Positions 8,254 through 17,612 of a DNA stretch of 59,307 nucleotides are shown in pieces; position 1 is the first letter of the stretch, and each line of letters opens with the position of its first letter. The stretch is taken from contig CAIWKO010000055.1 of NCBI GenBank assembly GCA_903913285.1, positions 1 to 59,307 on the forward strand. The letters run 5' to 3'. Source of the stretch: an uncultured Bacteroidales bacterium. GTDB taxonomy: Bacteria; Bacteroidota; Bacteroidia; Bacteroidales; CAIWKO01. A model generated the notes under the pieces. That model made no database searches, was not told where the DNA came from, and worked only from the letters and a program-made list of their open reading frames with translations. Made by a program: the position numbers and the translations under genes.

Positions 8254-9639
8254 TTAATGGTTAGCGTTGATTCTTTTCATGAGATATAAGGTCCGTTCCG
8301 ATTCGCGGATATTTTCTTTCGCAATAATACTAAAAAAAACGGAAAATTCCTTTTCAAAATCGTTTTGATTGTAGCCCGGAAAAACATCTTTTCTCGATTC
8401 GAACAGCTTTTTTACCTGCGAATCGCTTTTCGGAACAAATTCAATGATAAGGTTGCTGCACAGTCCGCTCATGAATCCTGCAATGTTGCTTAATGGCACA
8501 TTATTGGAAATGGCCAGATGATGAATCAGCGCCAGGGCAAGAATGGTATCGGGATGTGGGCGCTGGCCGAGCGACATGCGTTCGTTGTTGTTCCATCCTA
8601 TTGCCGGGCTCGGATTGGTCAGATCCATGATAAGCGGCAGAACGTTTGTGATTTTTTTGAGCTTAATGGTATTGTAATAGGTTTCTATCGCCACAGGGTC
8701 GATGTCAAAAGCTGTACAATGAATGTCCATGGCTGCTGCCACCTGAGTAAATTCTCCTGTATTGGCTCCCAAATCCCACAAGGTTTTTGTTTCGGTCTTG
8801 TTCAGAAAACCTTCAATGATTTCTTTTTTGTTAAGAAATGAACTGTCGGTGTAATTCGTGAACTTATAATATTCGCCCCATTCCGTATTCTGTCTTTTCA
8901 GATGAAGTTTTTTTGTCAGTATTGTCAAACTATCAACCAAAGCAAGCATTCCGGATTTTTTGATGTGAATGTCATTGGCGGCAGAACCTTTGTGTTCATA
9001 TTTTTTCTGGCTGCGGGCGTGCATGTGGATATGCATTTGCAAGGAAAGAATGAGTTTTGTTTTAAAGGGCAAAAGTTTGCTTGCCAGGTCGAGCGGGATT
9101 CCATCGAGATAACATTTCAGCAATTGATTCGAACGGATATCCGTATAACTCATCAGGGCTAGTGGTGCCAGAAAATACTGGCAAAACTGCCTGTATGCAT
9201 CCCAGGGTTTCCCTTCCTGATAGATATCGAACGAGAGGGTATCAATAAAAACAGGCTTACCGTTACGAAACTGAATATTATAGGCACTACTGTCTTTCAG
9301 CGTCATGCCATGCTGCAAAGCAATCTTTTGAATTCTTAATGTGGTTAATGCAGCATCTTTCAATTGGCTGAACGACCATTCGTAGGGGTATGATATAAAT
9401 TCTATCTTTTCGGGTTCAATGACTTTGTAGCAAGGCTGGCTATATCCCTGATGACCAGTAACCTCAGCATGAGGTATCAGAAGTTTTTTTTCGCACAACT
9501 TATCGTATAAGCCCGAACTGATTAAAAAATCATAATCTTTTTGATAGAACGGATTCACCTGCCTCAACAATTTTCCGTTTTCGTTGAAAAGGAATCCGCT
9601 TGGATCGCGGAAGGAACTTTCGTGTATTGAGCTATTCAT
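8254..9639 (-). CDS. Class I SAM-dependent methyltransferase (NoeA-like)
   Basis: This 461-residue protein has a C-terminal Rossmann methyltransferase domain with motif I LWDLGANTGEFTQVAA (about residue 286), an acidic CTAFDIDP strand, and a LALALIHHLAI motif-IV region. The N-terminal half carries the conserved LKDSSAYNIQFRNGKPVF segment found in nodulation NoeA-like and related polysaccharide-associated methyltransferases. It could methylate a sugar hydroxyl on the nascent or finished glycan. It lies between the sulfatase-like protein and the small membrane protein, with gaps of about 20 bp that suggest one operon. Confidence 0.8.
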   Translation of the reverse strand: MNSSIHESSFRDPSGFLFNENGKLLRQVNPFYQKDYDFLISSGLYDKLCEKKLLIPHAEVTGHQGYSQPCYKVIEPEKIEFISYPYEWSFSQLKDAALTTLRIQKIALQHGMTLKDSSAYNIQFRNGKPVFIDTLSFDIYQEGKPWDAYRQFCQYFLAPLALMSYTDIRSNQLLKCYLDGIPLDLASKLLPFKTKLILSLQMHIHMHARSQKKYEHKGSAANDIHIKKSGMLALVDSLTILTKKLHLKRQNTEWGEYYKFTNYTDSSFLNKKEIIEGFLNKTETKTLWDLGANTGEFTQVAAAMDIHCTAFDIDPVAIETYYNTIKLKKITNVLPLIMDLTNPSPAIGWNNNERMSLGQRPHPDTILALALIHHLAISNNVPLSNIAGFMSGLCSNLIIEFVPKSDSQVKKLFESRKDVFPGYNQNDFEKEFSVFFSIIAKENIRESERTLYLMKRINANH

Positions 9640-9657
9640 ATCAATTTTATCAAAACA

Positions 9658-11823
9658 TTATTTCACTTCTTCTATCATTATTTTCTTTACACAGATGCCG
9701 AGTTTTCGGGTATCGGGAGAATTGCAGCAATCGCTCGGAGCCATCGGATTGCTGATTTGAAAAACTATATTTATCAAGCCATCGGTAACCAGTTTTTTGG
9801 GAATTACAACTTCATTCCATTTCTCTTCTTTTATCATCCAACTGCCTACTTTAACTTCATTCACCAAAACCGTCACAACCTGATGGTCGATTTTATTATT
9901 TGCCAGAAATCCGAAGCCAAGAAGCTTCAACCGCAAATCTCCGACAGGGGCTTGTTCGAGTTGAAATGAAAGTCCGGCAACATATCCGTCAGTCCATCGC
10001 TGGGTAGGTTCAGCCGAACTCCAACCGGATTTTAAATATGTATCTGCTTCCCCTTTTCCTTCGGTTGATAACCTGATTTCTTTTCCTAATTTGTAAGGCA
10101 GAACTTTGGGAGCATTTATTGCTTTAATTCCTTTTTCGGTATAAATAAACTTCCCGTATGCATAACTTTTCGGACTATAGGCATCGCCTGTAACGATATA
10201 CTCTGTGATAGGCGGCAGGTAATCACTCTTCCAGTATTTATGGTCCCATTCATAATAATAAAAGGTTCTCACCCTTTCGCCTCCCGATTTGGCAGTTTCG
10301 AACTCACGACATTGCTCATCTCCGCTTCTTATTCCCAACAGACATGGTATATCAGTTAGTTCCAATGGCATGTTATCGGTAAGCAACTGGCCTTTTGCTT
10401 TGGCAGGCTTGTAAAGCAACAAGGCATGAGAAGCACTTCGCACTTTGGAAGAAATTAAGTTTAATGCATCACCATATTCAAGTTTATTATTAAAACCATT
10501 TAGTTCACCTGTACCATGGTCCGACATAATAATAATATCCGAATTATCATATATCCCTAAAGCTTTCAATACATTCATAATCCTGCCGGCAAGTTTCACA
10601 GCTCCTCTTGCCTGTTTTATGTATGCTTTTTCGCCTATATTATCGATAGTGTATTGCAGGTTTTCATCCACCTGCCATGGGGCATGAGGTATAGTAAAAT
10701 GCAGTATTTTGAAGGAACCTTTTTTATCATTATTAACGGTTGCCTGTTCTTCGAACAATTCCAAAAACCGAATATCCGTCCCCTGAGGTTCAGGCGGATA
10801 ATGTCCGCGTGTCAGAAAAGAAATCAACCAATTGCCGTTGTTATAGATCTTCGTTTTGCAAACAATTGGAAGCGACCTGAAAGCTGCATAATCGATGTAA
10901 CTATAAAATGCCTTGAAATAATTATACGAACTGCTGTTAACAAGCCCGTTCATAGAGATCACGCTGGGATGAACCTCCTCGACACCAACAAAATTCGTAC
11001 TGTATGATTTGTTTTCGAAATAATGCAGCAGATTGAATTTAGCATCCGATTCCGAAATATAATTACTAAAGGGTTTCTCGTTTCTGTAGACCGAACCTAT
11101 TAATACGGAAGGAATGCTCGTTTTGGTTGTCGGAAACTTACTGAGAGTGTTTCTGTAAAATGTAAATCCGTCTAAGACCTTTATCTCATCCGGATAGGTG
11201 TTCTTGATGTAATCGAAATAATCGGATTGAAAACAATCGAGGATAATAATCAGAACATTTTTTTCGGGATTAAATGTAAAGATATCCTTGTAATGAGAGT
11301 AGTCTTTGTGAGTATTTGTTACTTTAGGTGATATAATAAAATTGCTTAAAACGGAAATTAACCCCAGCAGAAATACTCCGAAAACAATATAGCGTTTAAT
11401 CTTTTGCCTTCCTTTAAAGAATATCATTATGATAAGGACAATAATCAACAACCATAAAAGAATTTCAAAATACATTTTGCTGTGCCACAGTGCCCAGTTT
11501 ATCGGTTGCCCATTCATTTGGCCGAAATTCCATATAAGCAACTGGCTCTGGATCCACACGGCAATTGTCAATCCGACTATTCCTCCGGCTAGAAAATTAA
11601 GTACTTTAGGGAAAGAACGAAACAAAAACAGTATGAGGAAAAGGAATGCAGAAAAAAACACAAACAATACAGATACAGGCAAAATAACTTCACTAATATT
11701 AAACTCTATTGCGTTGACATTCCCCAAATAAAAAGAAAGCCCGGAAACAATAAGCGACATAAACGGAAGCGTGCAGGCAACTAATAACAGAAACGATTTC
11801 GTGTATTTCATAAGCAACAACAT
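9658..11823 (-). CDS. Membrane-anchored sulfatase/alkaline phosphatase superfamily protein
   Basis: This 721-residue protein starts with about five membrane segments (residues 10-165), followed by an extracytoplasmic sulfatase-superfamily domain. Visible motifs are NVLIIILDCFQSDYF (about 190, metal-binding Asp), FTIPHAPW and IIMSDHGTGE (about 430). A beta-rich C-terminal region follows (about 600-721). The architecture resembles phosphoglycerol or phosphoethanolamine transferases. No C/S-x-P-x-R formylglycine signature is visible, so a transferase or phosphatase role is preferred over a classical sulfatase. It sits inside the glycan operon and may decorate the exported polymer on the periplasmic side. 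An ATG at 11811 is an alternative start. Confidence 0.75.
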   Translation of the reverse strand: MLLLMKYTKSFLLLVACTLPFMSLIVSGLSFYLGNVNAIEFNISEVILPVSVLFVFFSAFLFLILFLFRSFPKVLNFLAGGIVGLTIAVWIQSQLLIWNFGQMNGQPINWALWHSKMYFEILLWLLIIVLIIMIFFKGRQKIKRYIVFGVFLLGLISVLSNFIISPKVTNTHKDYSHYKDIFTFNPEKNVLIIILDCFQSDYFDYIKNTYPDEIKVLDGFTFYRNTLSKFPTTKTSIPSVLIGSVYRNEKPFSNYISESDAKFNLLHYFENKSYSTNFVGVEEVHPSVISMNGLVNSSSYNYFKAFYSYIDYAAFRSLPIVCKTKIYNNGNWLISFLTRGHYPPEPQGTDIRFLELFEEQATVNNDKKGSFKILHFTIPHAPWQVDENLQYTIDNIGEKAYIKQARGAVKLAGRIMNVLKALGIYDNSDIIIMSDHGTGELNGFNNKLEYGDALNLISSKVRSASHALLLYKPAKAKGQLLTDNMPLELTDIPCLLGIRSGDEQCREFETAKSGGERVRTFYYYEWDHKYWKSDYLPPITEYIVTGDAYSPKSYAYGKFIYTEKGIKAINAPKVLPYKLGKEIRLSTEGKGEADTYLKSGWSSAEPTQRWTDGYVAGLSFQLEQAPVGDLRLKLLGFGFLANNKIDHQVVTVLVNEVKVGSWMIKEEKWNEVVIPKKLVTDGLINIVFQISNPMAPSDCCNSPDTRKLGICVKKIMIEEVK

Positions 11824-11862
11824 TCATCAAAATCAAAAAACGGTATTTTCATATCACTACAA

Positions 11863-14800
11863 TCATTTTCCGGTCAGTATTTCCGAAATTTTTTGTTTAT
11901 AAGCATCATTCGACATGGTATCCTTTATTTCTTTCAGAGCATTTCTCCTGACAGATTCCCAAGTGCTTTTATTACAATAGAGTTCAATAACTTTTTCAGC
12001 AAAATCTTCTTTTTCAGCTTTAGCAGATAATAGTTGTAGATTGTGGTTCCAGCCAAGCTGTTGAGTCAGTCGTTCGGTAGCAACCACCGGCAAACCATAA
12101 GCAGCGGCTTCGTGTATCTTATAAGGAATGCCTGCAGCATAACGTGTAGGTGCAATAAATACCCGACTCTTAGTGTAGAATTCCAAAATATCATCAACCC
12201 TGCCATGAATGTGAACTCCTCCGACATTCAATGAACTTACGGCTTTTGAATTGCACGAACCTACGATACTTAATTCAATACCCGGCAGTTTTGACGTAAC
12301 CAAAGGCAATATTTCATTAACGAACCAAAGTACTGAATCGGCATTGGGTGTATCATCATAATCGAGGTTACCAATAAACAGCAAACCGCTGCGCTCTTCA
12401 AAAGTAGATTCCGGTTCTTCGACAGACAACACATGACCCAAAACTCTAACATCAGGTTTTCCATATTCCTTAAATCGTTCCGCATCTGCAACAGATACAG
12501 AAGTAACTACATTTGCCAGATCCGAAATACATAATTCCTTTTGTATTTCGGCCTGCTTCAGATTTTCATCTACAGCCTCACCCTCAAATATCTTTTTGCT
12601 AATTTCCCTGTCGGCAAATATAGCTTCAGCATCATAAATGATCATGGAGTCTTTGGCGTATGCTGCAATTTCAGTTTTCAGCGCTTTCATATTATGAGGC
12701 CTGCTAATCCAGATAAAATCATAATAATCTTTCCTGCTTTGAATAAACTCGCTGAAATTTGCAAGCCCGCATCCCATCATCACTTCCGTAAAAGGATCAA
12801 TATCATTATAAGCGCTGATCCAGTTTTCCTGAGGAAAATTAAGAGGGATAATCGTGACCTTGTATCCCAATTCCTGTATGCATCTTACGATGGTATTTGA
12901 TCGCGGAAACCCGGAACCCAAGGCGGCATGCGGAACTCGGTCATCAATATAAAGCAGTTTCTTCATGTTTCGCTCCGAAGCTGCAAAGCGGGCAAATTTA
13001 ATGTTATTTGCATCAGGAATAAAATGATTGATGAGTTGATGCTTATGTTTCTCGTAGAACAGTTTTTGATTTTTTTGCTGTTGCATGACCGCACTTTCCT
13101 TCACCCCGCTACCAAACTCATAATGGCGTATGACTGCCTTCGGTTCATAAACAACTTCATGGCCTTGTTCCTGCAACCACAAACAGTAATCCGTTTCTTC
13201 GTAATAAGCAGGCTCAAAACTGATATCAAAACCACTGTGCTGCCTAAATAATTCAGTCCGTGTCATCAAAAAGGCTCCCGAACAGTAATCAACTACCCGA
13301 CTGAAATTGTATTCGGGTTTGTCGGGCATATCGCCACGGCCGTAGCCAAGGCAAGAGCCATCATTCCAGATGATGCTACCGGCCTCCTGAAGCGTACCGT
13401 CGGCTAAAACAATTTTACCCCCTACGGCACCGCATTTATTGTTGCCGGCAATAGATCCATAAGCAGCTTTTAAAGTTCCGTCCATCAGGACGGCATCGTT
13501 GTTCAGAAAAACCATGTATTTCCCTTTCACAGATTGCAATGCCTGATTGCAACCTTTCAAAAAATGCAAATTATCTTTATTGCGAATGATTTTTGCCCCT
13601 TTTATTTTATCAAGCAACAAAGGAGTTTTATCGGTGGAATTGTTGTCAATAATAATCACTTCATAGGGGACATCCGCGTATTGAACTATCGACTGCAGGC
13701 AGGCATAGCTCAGTTCAACAGCGTTATAAAGCACCAGGACAATTGAAACTTCAGGTTTTGTTTCCGGAAATTGAATTATCATTCCAGACTTAATGAATCC
13801 ATAGAAATCTCCCTGCTTCTGCAATAAATAATCTTCTTTGGTAATTGCATCAAATACGCCAATGTACGCTGTTGGTGCACGCCCCTCTTTCTCGCCATGC
13901 AAAATATAATGAACCAAAGGATTTATACCGCATTTGCTCACTTCCTTATATTTATCCAAATAAAAACCACTGTGAAAACCGGGACTTGGATTGCGGCCTT
14001 CAAACCCGCCAAACAATAAATAGTGCATGATGGGGAATATTTTCGCATATTTAAAGTCAGGGTTCTGAGTCAGGTAATAATCTTTATCAAAAAGGCCACT
14101 TTTCGAAATAAGGCGGATATTTCTTTGAATGGTAATTATCCGTCCGAATTGTTTGTACAACCTTCTTAAAAATGCATCTGCAACCCTCAATGGTTTGGTT
14201 ATTTTCCATGAAAAGGAAGACTTCAACTGAGCGATGTCTTTATCCTTTTCCATTATAATCCTATCTCTTTCCTGAATAATTTGTGTCTTCTCCTGAATCA
14301 ATTCGTATTCTGACTGGATAAAATTATCTTTCTCACGAATAATTGTCAGGTCTTCCTGTATCCGGTTTTCTTTCTCTTGTATCACTGTGCCGGATTCTTG
14401 AATTTTGCATTCATTCTCCTGAATAATTTTATGGGCTTGCGCTATCTTACTTTCATTTTCCCTGATAAGTTCCTGAAATTTCTCTGCCTGCGCATCTTTT
14501 TCATGAATCTGATTGTCTTTCTCCTGAATTTCTTTCTCCTTCTCGTGAACAATAAAATCTTTTTGCCTGACAACTTCTTTAATATACTCCTCTTGCTCGG
14601 TTTTAATCTGCTGCGAAATGTCTGTCAGCCCTGAATGGAAAAAAGGTACATCTTCGCTATCGGAACAAACGGCAATATCATACAGATCCTCTTTTTCACC
14701 TTCTGTAGGTGTAAAACCGTTTTCTCCTAATTCAATATTTTGATCCTGAAATTGTGAAGTGTTTTTTTTAAACGGCCATATCCAGGACGATGTATAAATT

Positions 14801-15336
14801 TTCTGGCCTCCCAACTCTACATGCTTAAAATACGTTTTCAAAAAACCTTCAAATTCCTCGCGGTAAAACTCCTTCAGGTGAAATTCATTTTTATAATTAT
14901 CCCTTTCGGAATAGAATTTTTTATTGGGAGTCGATATAATCAGAGTACCGTCGGGTTTCATAAGTCGTTTAATCTCCTTTAAAAACAACTTCTGGTCATC
15001 ACCATCAATATGTTCAATAGTTTCGAACGAAACTACCACATCAAAAACCGATTCCCCCTCTATCGGAATATCAGTGCATAAAGCTGCTATAAAAGTACAA
15101 TTTTCGGCAGGATAAGTATTCTTTGCCCATTTAACCGCTGCATGCGAATAATCAACTCCTACTACTTTACTTGCATGCCGGGCAAGTAAAGCAGTGCCGT
15201 AACCTTCCCCGCTAGCTACATCCAGAACTGTTTTGTTTTTCACAAAAGCAGAGGCAAACAAATAACGATGCCAGTGTTCGTAGCTTATTTGAGCCGAACG
15301 TATGGATGCCAAATATCGTTCTCCTGTGAATTCCAT
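11863..15336 (-). CDS. Multidomain polysaccharide enzyme: methyltransferase, coiled coil, GT2, GT4
   Basis: This 1157-residue fusion has a SAM methyltransferase (1-230; VLDVASGEGYG at 37-47), then a coiled coil (about 250-372) of 16 or more unbroken heptads of the type xxxxIQE. The junction SFSWKITKPLR follows, then a short region with DYYLTQNPDF and YLLFGGFEGRNP units known from rhamnan-type enzymes. Next come a GT2 domain (about 528-760; VSIVLVLYNA, VFLNNDA) and a GT4-like domain (about 800-1157; LLFIGNLDYDDTPN). Having all activities on one chain suggests a polymerising or capping enzyme with the coiled coil as spacer, comparable in idea to the WbdA/WbdD system. That comparison is inference. 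It is followed closely by the sulfatase-like gene and lies 5 bp after the Wzt gene. Confidence 0.88.
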   Translation of the reverse strand: MEFTGERYLASIRSAQISYEHWHRYLFASAFVKNKTVLDVASGEGYGTALLARHASKVVGVDYSHAAVKWAKNTYPAENCTFIAALCTDIPIEGESVFDVVVSFETIEHIDGDDQKLFLKEIKRLMKPDGTLIISTPNKKFYSERDNYKNEFHLKEFYREEFEGFLKTYFKHVELGGQKIYTSSWIWPFKKNTSQFQDQNIELGENGFTPTEGEKEDLYDIAVCSDSEDVPFFHSGLTDISQQIKTEQEEYIKEVVRQKDFIVHEKEKEIQEKDNQIHEKDAQAEKFQELIRENESKIAQAHKIIQENECKIQESGTVIQEKENRIQEDLTIIREKDNFIQSEYELIQEKTQIIQERDRIIMEKDKDIAQLKSSFSWKITKPLRVADAFLRRLYKQFGRIITIQRNIRLISKSGLFDKDYYLTQNPDFKYAKIFPIMHYLLFGGFEGRNPSPGFHSGFYLDKYKEVSKCGINPLVHYILHGEKEGRAPTAYIGVFDAITKEDYLLQKQGDFYGFIKSGMIIQFPETKPEVSIVLVLYNAVELSYACLQSIVQYADVPYEVIIIDNNSTDKTPLLLDKIKGAKIIRNKDNLHFLKGCNQALQSVKGKYMVFLNNDAVLMDGTLKAAYGSIAGNNKCGAVGGKIVLADGTLQEAGSIIWNDGSCLGYGRGDMPDKPEYNFSRVVDYCSGAFLMTRTELFRQHSGFDISFEPAYYEETDYCLWLQEQGHEVVYEPKAVIRHYEFGSGVKESAVMQQQKNQKLFYEKHKHQLINHFIPDANNIKFARFAASERNMKKLLYIDDRVPHAALGSGFPRSNTIVRCIQELGYKVTIIPLNFPQENWISAYNDIDPFTEVMMGCGLANFSEFIQSRKDYYDFIWISRPHNMKALKTEIAAYAKDSMIIYDAEAIFADREISKKIFEGEAVDENLKQAEIQKELCISDLANVVTSVSVADAERFKEYGKPDVRVLGHVLSVEEPESTFEERSGLLFIGNLDYDDTPNADSVLWFVNEILPLVTSKLPGIELSIVGSCNSKAVSSLNVGGVHIHGRVDDILEFYTKSRVFIAPTRYAAGIPYKIHEAAAYGLPVVATERLTQQLGWNHNLQLLSAKAEKEDFAEKVIELYCNKSTWESVRRNALKEIKDTMSNDAYKQKISEILTGK

Positions 15337-15341
15337 CCTGA

Positions 15342-16181
15342 TTACGGATTGAAGTGTGTAAAAATATATCTATGAGGGTCTTCGATAGCCTCCCCTTTAG
15401 AGGCCTGCTTTGGCTCATCAACAACTTCCGATTTTTTTTCCGGTATGTCTTCCGTTTTCATGTATTTTGATAATGCTTCGCCTGCCGGGCCGATAAACGA
15501 TGGGTAGCCATTCTCAAGATAAAGCACCCTGTTGGCATATTTTCGCATTGAAGTACTATCGTGCGATACAAAAAGAATGGTTTTTCCGGCTTGTATCATT
15601 TCTTCAAAAAAACCGAAACACTTCAGTTGAAAACGCGCATCGCCCACTGCCAAAACTTCATCCATAATCAATATTTCCTTGTTGGTGTGTATCGACACTG
15701 AAAAGGCCAGGCGCACCTGCATTCCGCTCGAATAGTTCTTTAATTTCTGGTCGATAAACCGTTCCATTTCCGAAAAAGCCACTATGCTGTCGAACCTTGC
15801 CTTGATTTCTTTTTTTGATAATCCTAATATTGTTCCGTTCAGATGAATGTTATCGCGCCCCGAAAGTTCAGGGTTAAAACCTACTCCCAGTTCCAAAAAC
15901 GGTGATATTTCACCATTAATTTTCACTTTGCCTTTATCGGGAGTATAGATCCCTGCAATAATCTTTAATAAAGTCGACTTTCCCGAACCGTTGCGTCCTA
16001 TAATACCAAAAAACTCCCCTTTATTGACTTCGAACGAAACATCTCTCAGGGCTTCAAACTTCTCGTACTTTCTCTTCCATTCAAAACGGGCAAGACGCTC
16101 CAGAAACGTATTGGTCAATTCATGGGGTATCAAAAATGTTTTTGATATATCTTCTACTCTGATGGCTGTTTCTTCGTTCAT
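15342..16181 (-). CDS. wzt: Polysaccharide ABC transporter ATP-binding protein (Wzt type)
   Basis: This 279-residue nucleotide-binding subunit energises export of a lipid-linked polysaccharide. It shows Walker A GRNGSGKST (62-70), signature YSSGMQVRLAFS (150-161), Walker B EILIMDE (169-175) and an H-loop FVSHDS. The ATPase core fits the O-antigen/teichoic-acid family. The protein ends in a short, charged tail (from about residue 230) and lacks the C-terminal carbohydrate-binding domain found in Wzt proteins of about 400 residues that recognise a capped chain. It follows the permease gene by 6 bp, forming the transporter pair. Confidence 0.93.
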   Translation of the reverse strand: MNEETAIRVEDISKTFLIPHELTNTFLERLARFEWKRKYEKFEALRDVSFEVNKGEFFGIIGRNGSGKSTLLKIIAGIYTPDKGKVKINGEISPFLELGVGFNPELSGRDNIHLNGTILGLSKKEIKARFDSIVAFSEMERFIDQKLKNYSSGMQVRLAFSVSIHTNKEILIMDEVLAVGDARFQLKCFGFFEEMIQAGKTILFVSHDSTSMRKYANRVLYLENGYPSFIGPAGEALSKYMKTEDIPEKKSEVVDEPKQASKGEAIEDPHRYIFTHFNP

Positions 16182-16187
16182 AATCTG

Positions 16188-16964
16188 CTACATTTGCTCA
16201 ATTACATTTATCGAAGTTTTTCTCAAGAACCAGATACTGCCCAACATCAGCGGAATAAAAATGCCAATAAGGATGAAAAGATGGTCGATGCGGGCCACAT
16301 TATTATCAATTAATGCAATTCGTGCATGTTCAATCAGCAGTGTCATAGGGTTCAGGTAAAGCACCGAACGTATGCTGTCGGGAACTGTTGTGATCGGATA
16401 GATGATGGGCGAAGCATAAAACAAAACCTGCAGCAAAACTTCCCAAATCTGGTTCAAATCGCGAAATCGCACAATAATAGTTGCCGTCATAAATGAAAAG
16501 AACAGCGATATCCCATAAATCAGGATGATATAAACCACAAATAACAGCAATTGCAGCGGCCCCGGAAATATATGATAGTAGAGAAACAGAAAAAGGAAAA
16601 AAATGATCAGATTAAACAGAAATGCCATGGCCGAATGTATGGTAGAAGAAATAACAACTATCCATTTCGGGAGAAAAACTTTTTTTAATATATGCCCCTT
16701 GGCTAAAATACTCATCATGCCCACCATGGATGCTTCGGCAAAAAACGACCACAAAACGATTCCCAGAAGCAGGCGGATAGAATAGTTGGGTACACTTTTA
16801 AAAAACAAGTGTGAAAATACAAAATTCATGATTAAAAACAGGCAGAATGGTTTCAAAAAAACCCAGATAACACCAAGCCACGAACCCTGGTAGCGCATTT
16901 TCAAATCGGTTTTTGCCAGCATCCATATGGTTTCGCGGATGTGGATTTTGTTTGGATTCAACAT
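16188..16964 (-). CDS. wzm: Polysaccharide ABC transporter permease (Wzm type)
   Basis: This 258-residue ABC-2 family inner-membrane permease has about six membrane segments. The N-terminal signature KTDLKMRYQGSWLGVIWVFL is typical of Wzm/TagG/KpsM-type exporters. LNPMTLLIEHAR near the last third is also characteristic. It pairs with the downstream Wzt ATPase. It is the first gene after a 648-bp gap that contains a probable promoter and the first 21-bp tandem array, so it probably begins a separate transcript from the sulfotransferase genes. Confidence 0.93.
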   Translation of the reverse strand: MLNPNKIHIRETIWMLAKTDLKMRYQGSWLGVIWVFLKPFCLFLIMNFVFSHLFFKSVPNYSIRLLLGIVLWSFFAEASMVGMMSILAKGHILKKVFLPKWIVVISSTIHSAMAFLFNLIIFFLFLFLYYHIFPGPLQLLLFVVYIILIYGISLFFSFMTATIIVRFRDLNQIWEVLLQVLFYASPIIYPITTVPDSIRSVLYLNPMTLLIEHARIALIDNNVARIDHLFILIGIFIPLMLGSIWFLRKTSINVIEQM

Positions 16965-17046
16965 CTCAATCCAGGCTTGTATATTTAATTATTAACTTAA
17001 ACATCAACATAATTGAAGTTTGAAATTGACTGTCAATATAGAAAAG

Positions 17047-17054
17047 CAAATGTA
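17047..17054 (-). promoter_or_regulatory. -7 promoter element for the wzm operon
   Basis: On the minus strand this reads TACATTTG, matching TAnnTTTG. It would give a leader of about 75 nt before the wzm ATG. No TTG is seen at the ideal upstream distance. The tandem array starts about 90 bp further upstream. Confidence 0.5.
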
Positions 17055-17146
17055 TAAAAAAATTGTTAACAGTTAGAAAAAAACAACTTTATCAATGGCT
17101 TCTATAGATTTGGTCATCATGCAGAAAACAACTGCAGTGAAGATAA

Positions 17147-17482
17147 AATAAACCTAAGTTTTTTTTAAATATTCCTAAGTTTATTACAAATATTCCTGAG
17201 TTTATTTTGAATATTCCTAAGTTTATTATAAATATTCCTAAGTTTATTACAAATATTCCTGAGTTTATTTTAAATATTCCTAAGTTTATTACAAATATTC
17301 CTGAGTTTATTTTGAATATTCCTAAGTTTATTACAAATATTCCTGAGTTTATTTTGAATATTCCTAAGTTTATTATAAATATTCCTAAGTTTATTTAAAA
17401 TATTCCTGAGTTTATTTAAAATATTCCTGAGTTTACTTAAAATATTCCTGAGTTTATTTTGAATTTTCTTAAGAATATTTGC
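17147..17482. repeat. 21-bp tandem array 1 (AT-rich)
   Basis: Fourteen near-identical 21-bp units run from 17168 to 17461 without an indel, with one degenerate unit on each side. The core is aatattcctRagtttatt plus a three-base variable tail (aca, ttg, ata, tta or taa). The R position and tail tend to alternate between neighbouring units, giving a partial 42-bp order. Because 21 is a multiple of three, both strands stay open as heptapeptide ORFs, but these have no start context and no database-like character. The array lies between the 3' end of a sulfotransferase gene and the wzm promoter. Confidence 0.97.
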
Positions 17483-17612
17483 CAATAGGTTTTCACAATT
17501 CCAGCGCGAACCATACTGAAATAGTGGCAACTACATCAGTTATGATTGGCAATAAAGAAATGGATAAATCAAGATGAATATGGCAATGATCAACTAATCC
17601 TGGCAACGACAA
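17483..17612. other. Intergenic spacer
   Basis: No gene, repeat or convincing terminator was seen between array 1 and the end of the sulfotransferase gene. Confidence 0.5.

Noticed and set aside
9658-11823. Classical sulfatase
   Set aside because: No C/S-x-P-x-R modification motif was found, so only superfamily membership is claimed.
17147-17482. Replication-origin iterons
   Set aside because: No dnaA, rep gene or DnaA-box cluster is nearby, and similar arrays occur at three other places.
17207-17530. ORFs on both strands of array 1
   Set aside because: Same artefact of a seven-codon repeat; neither frame has a plausible start or end outside the array.
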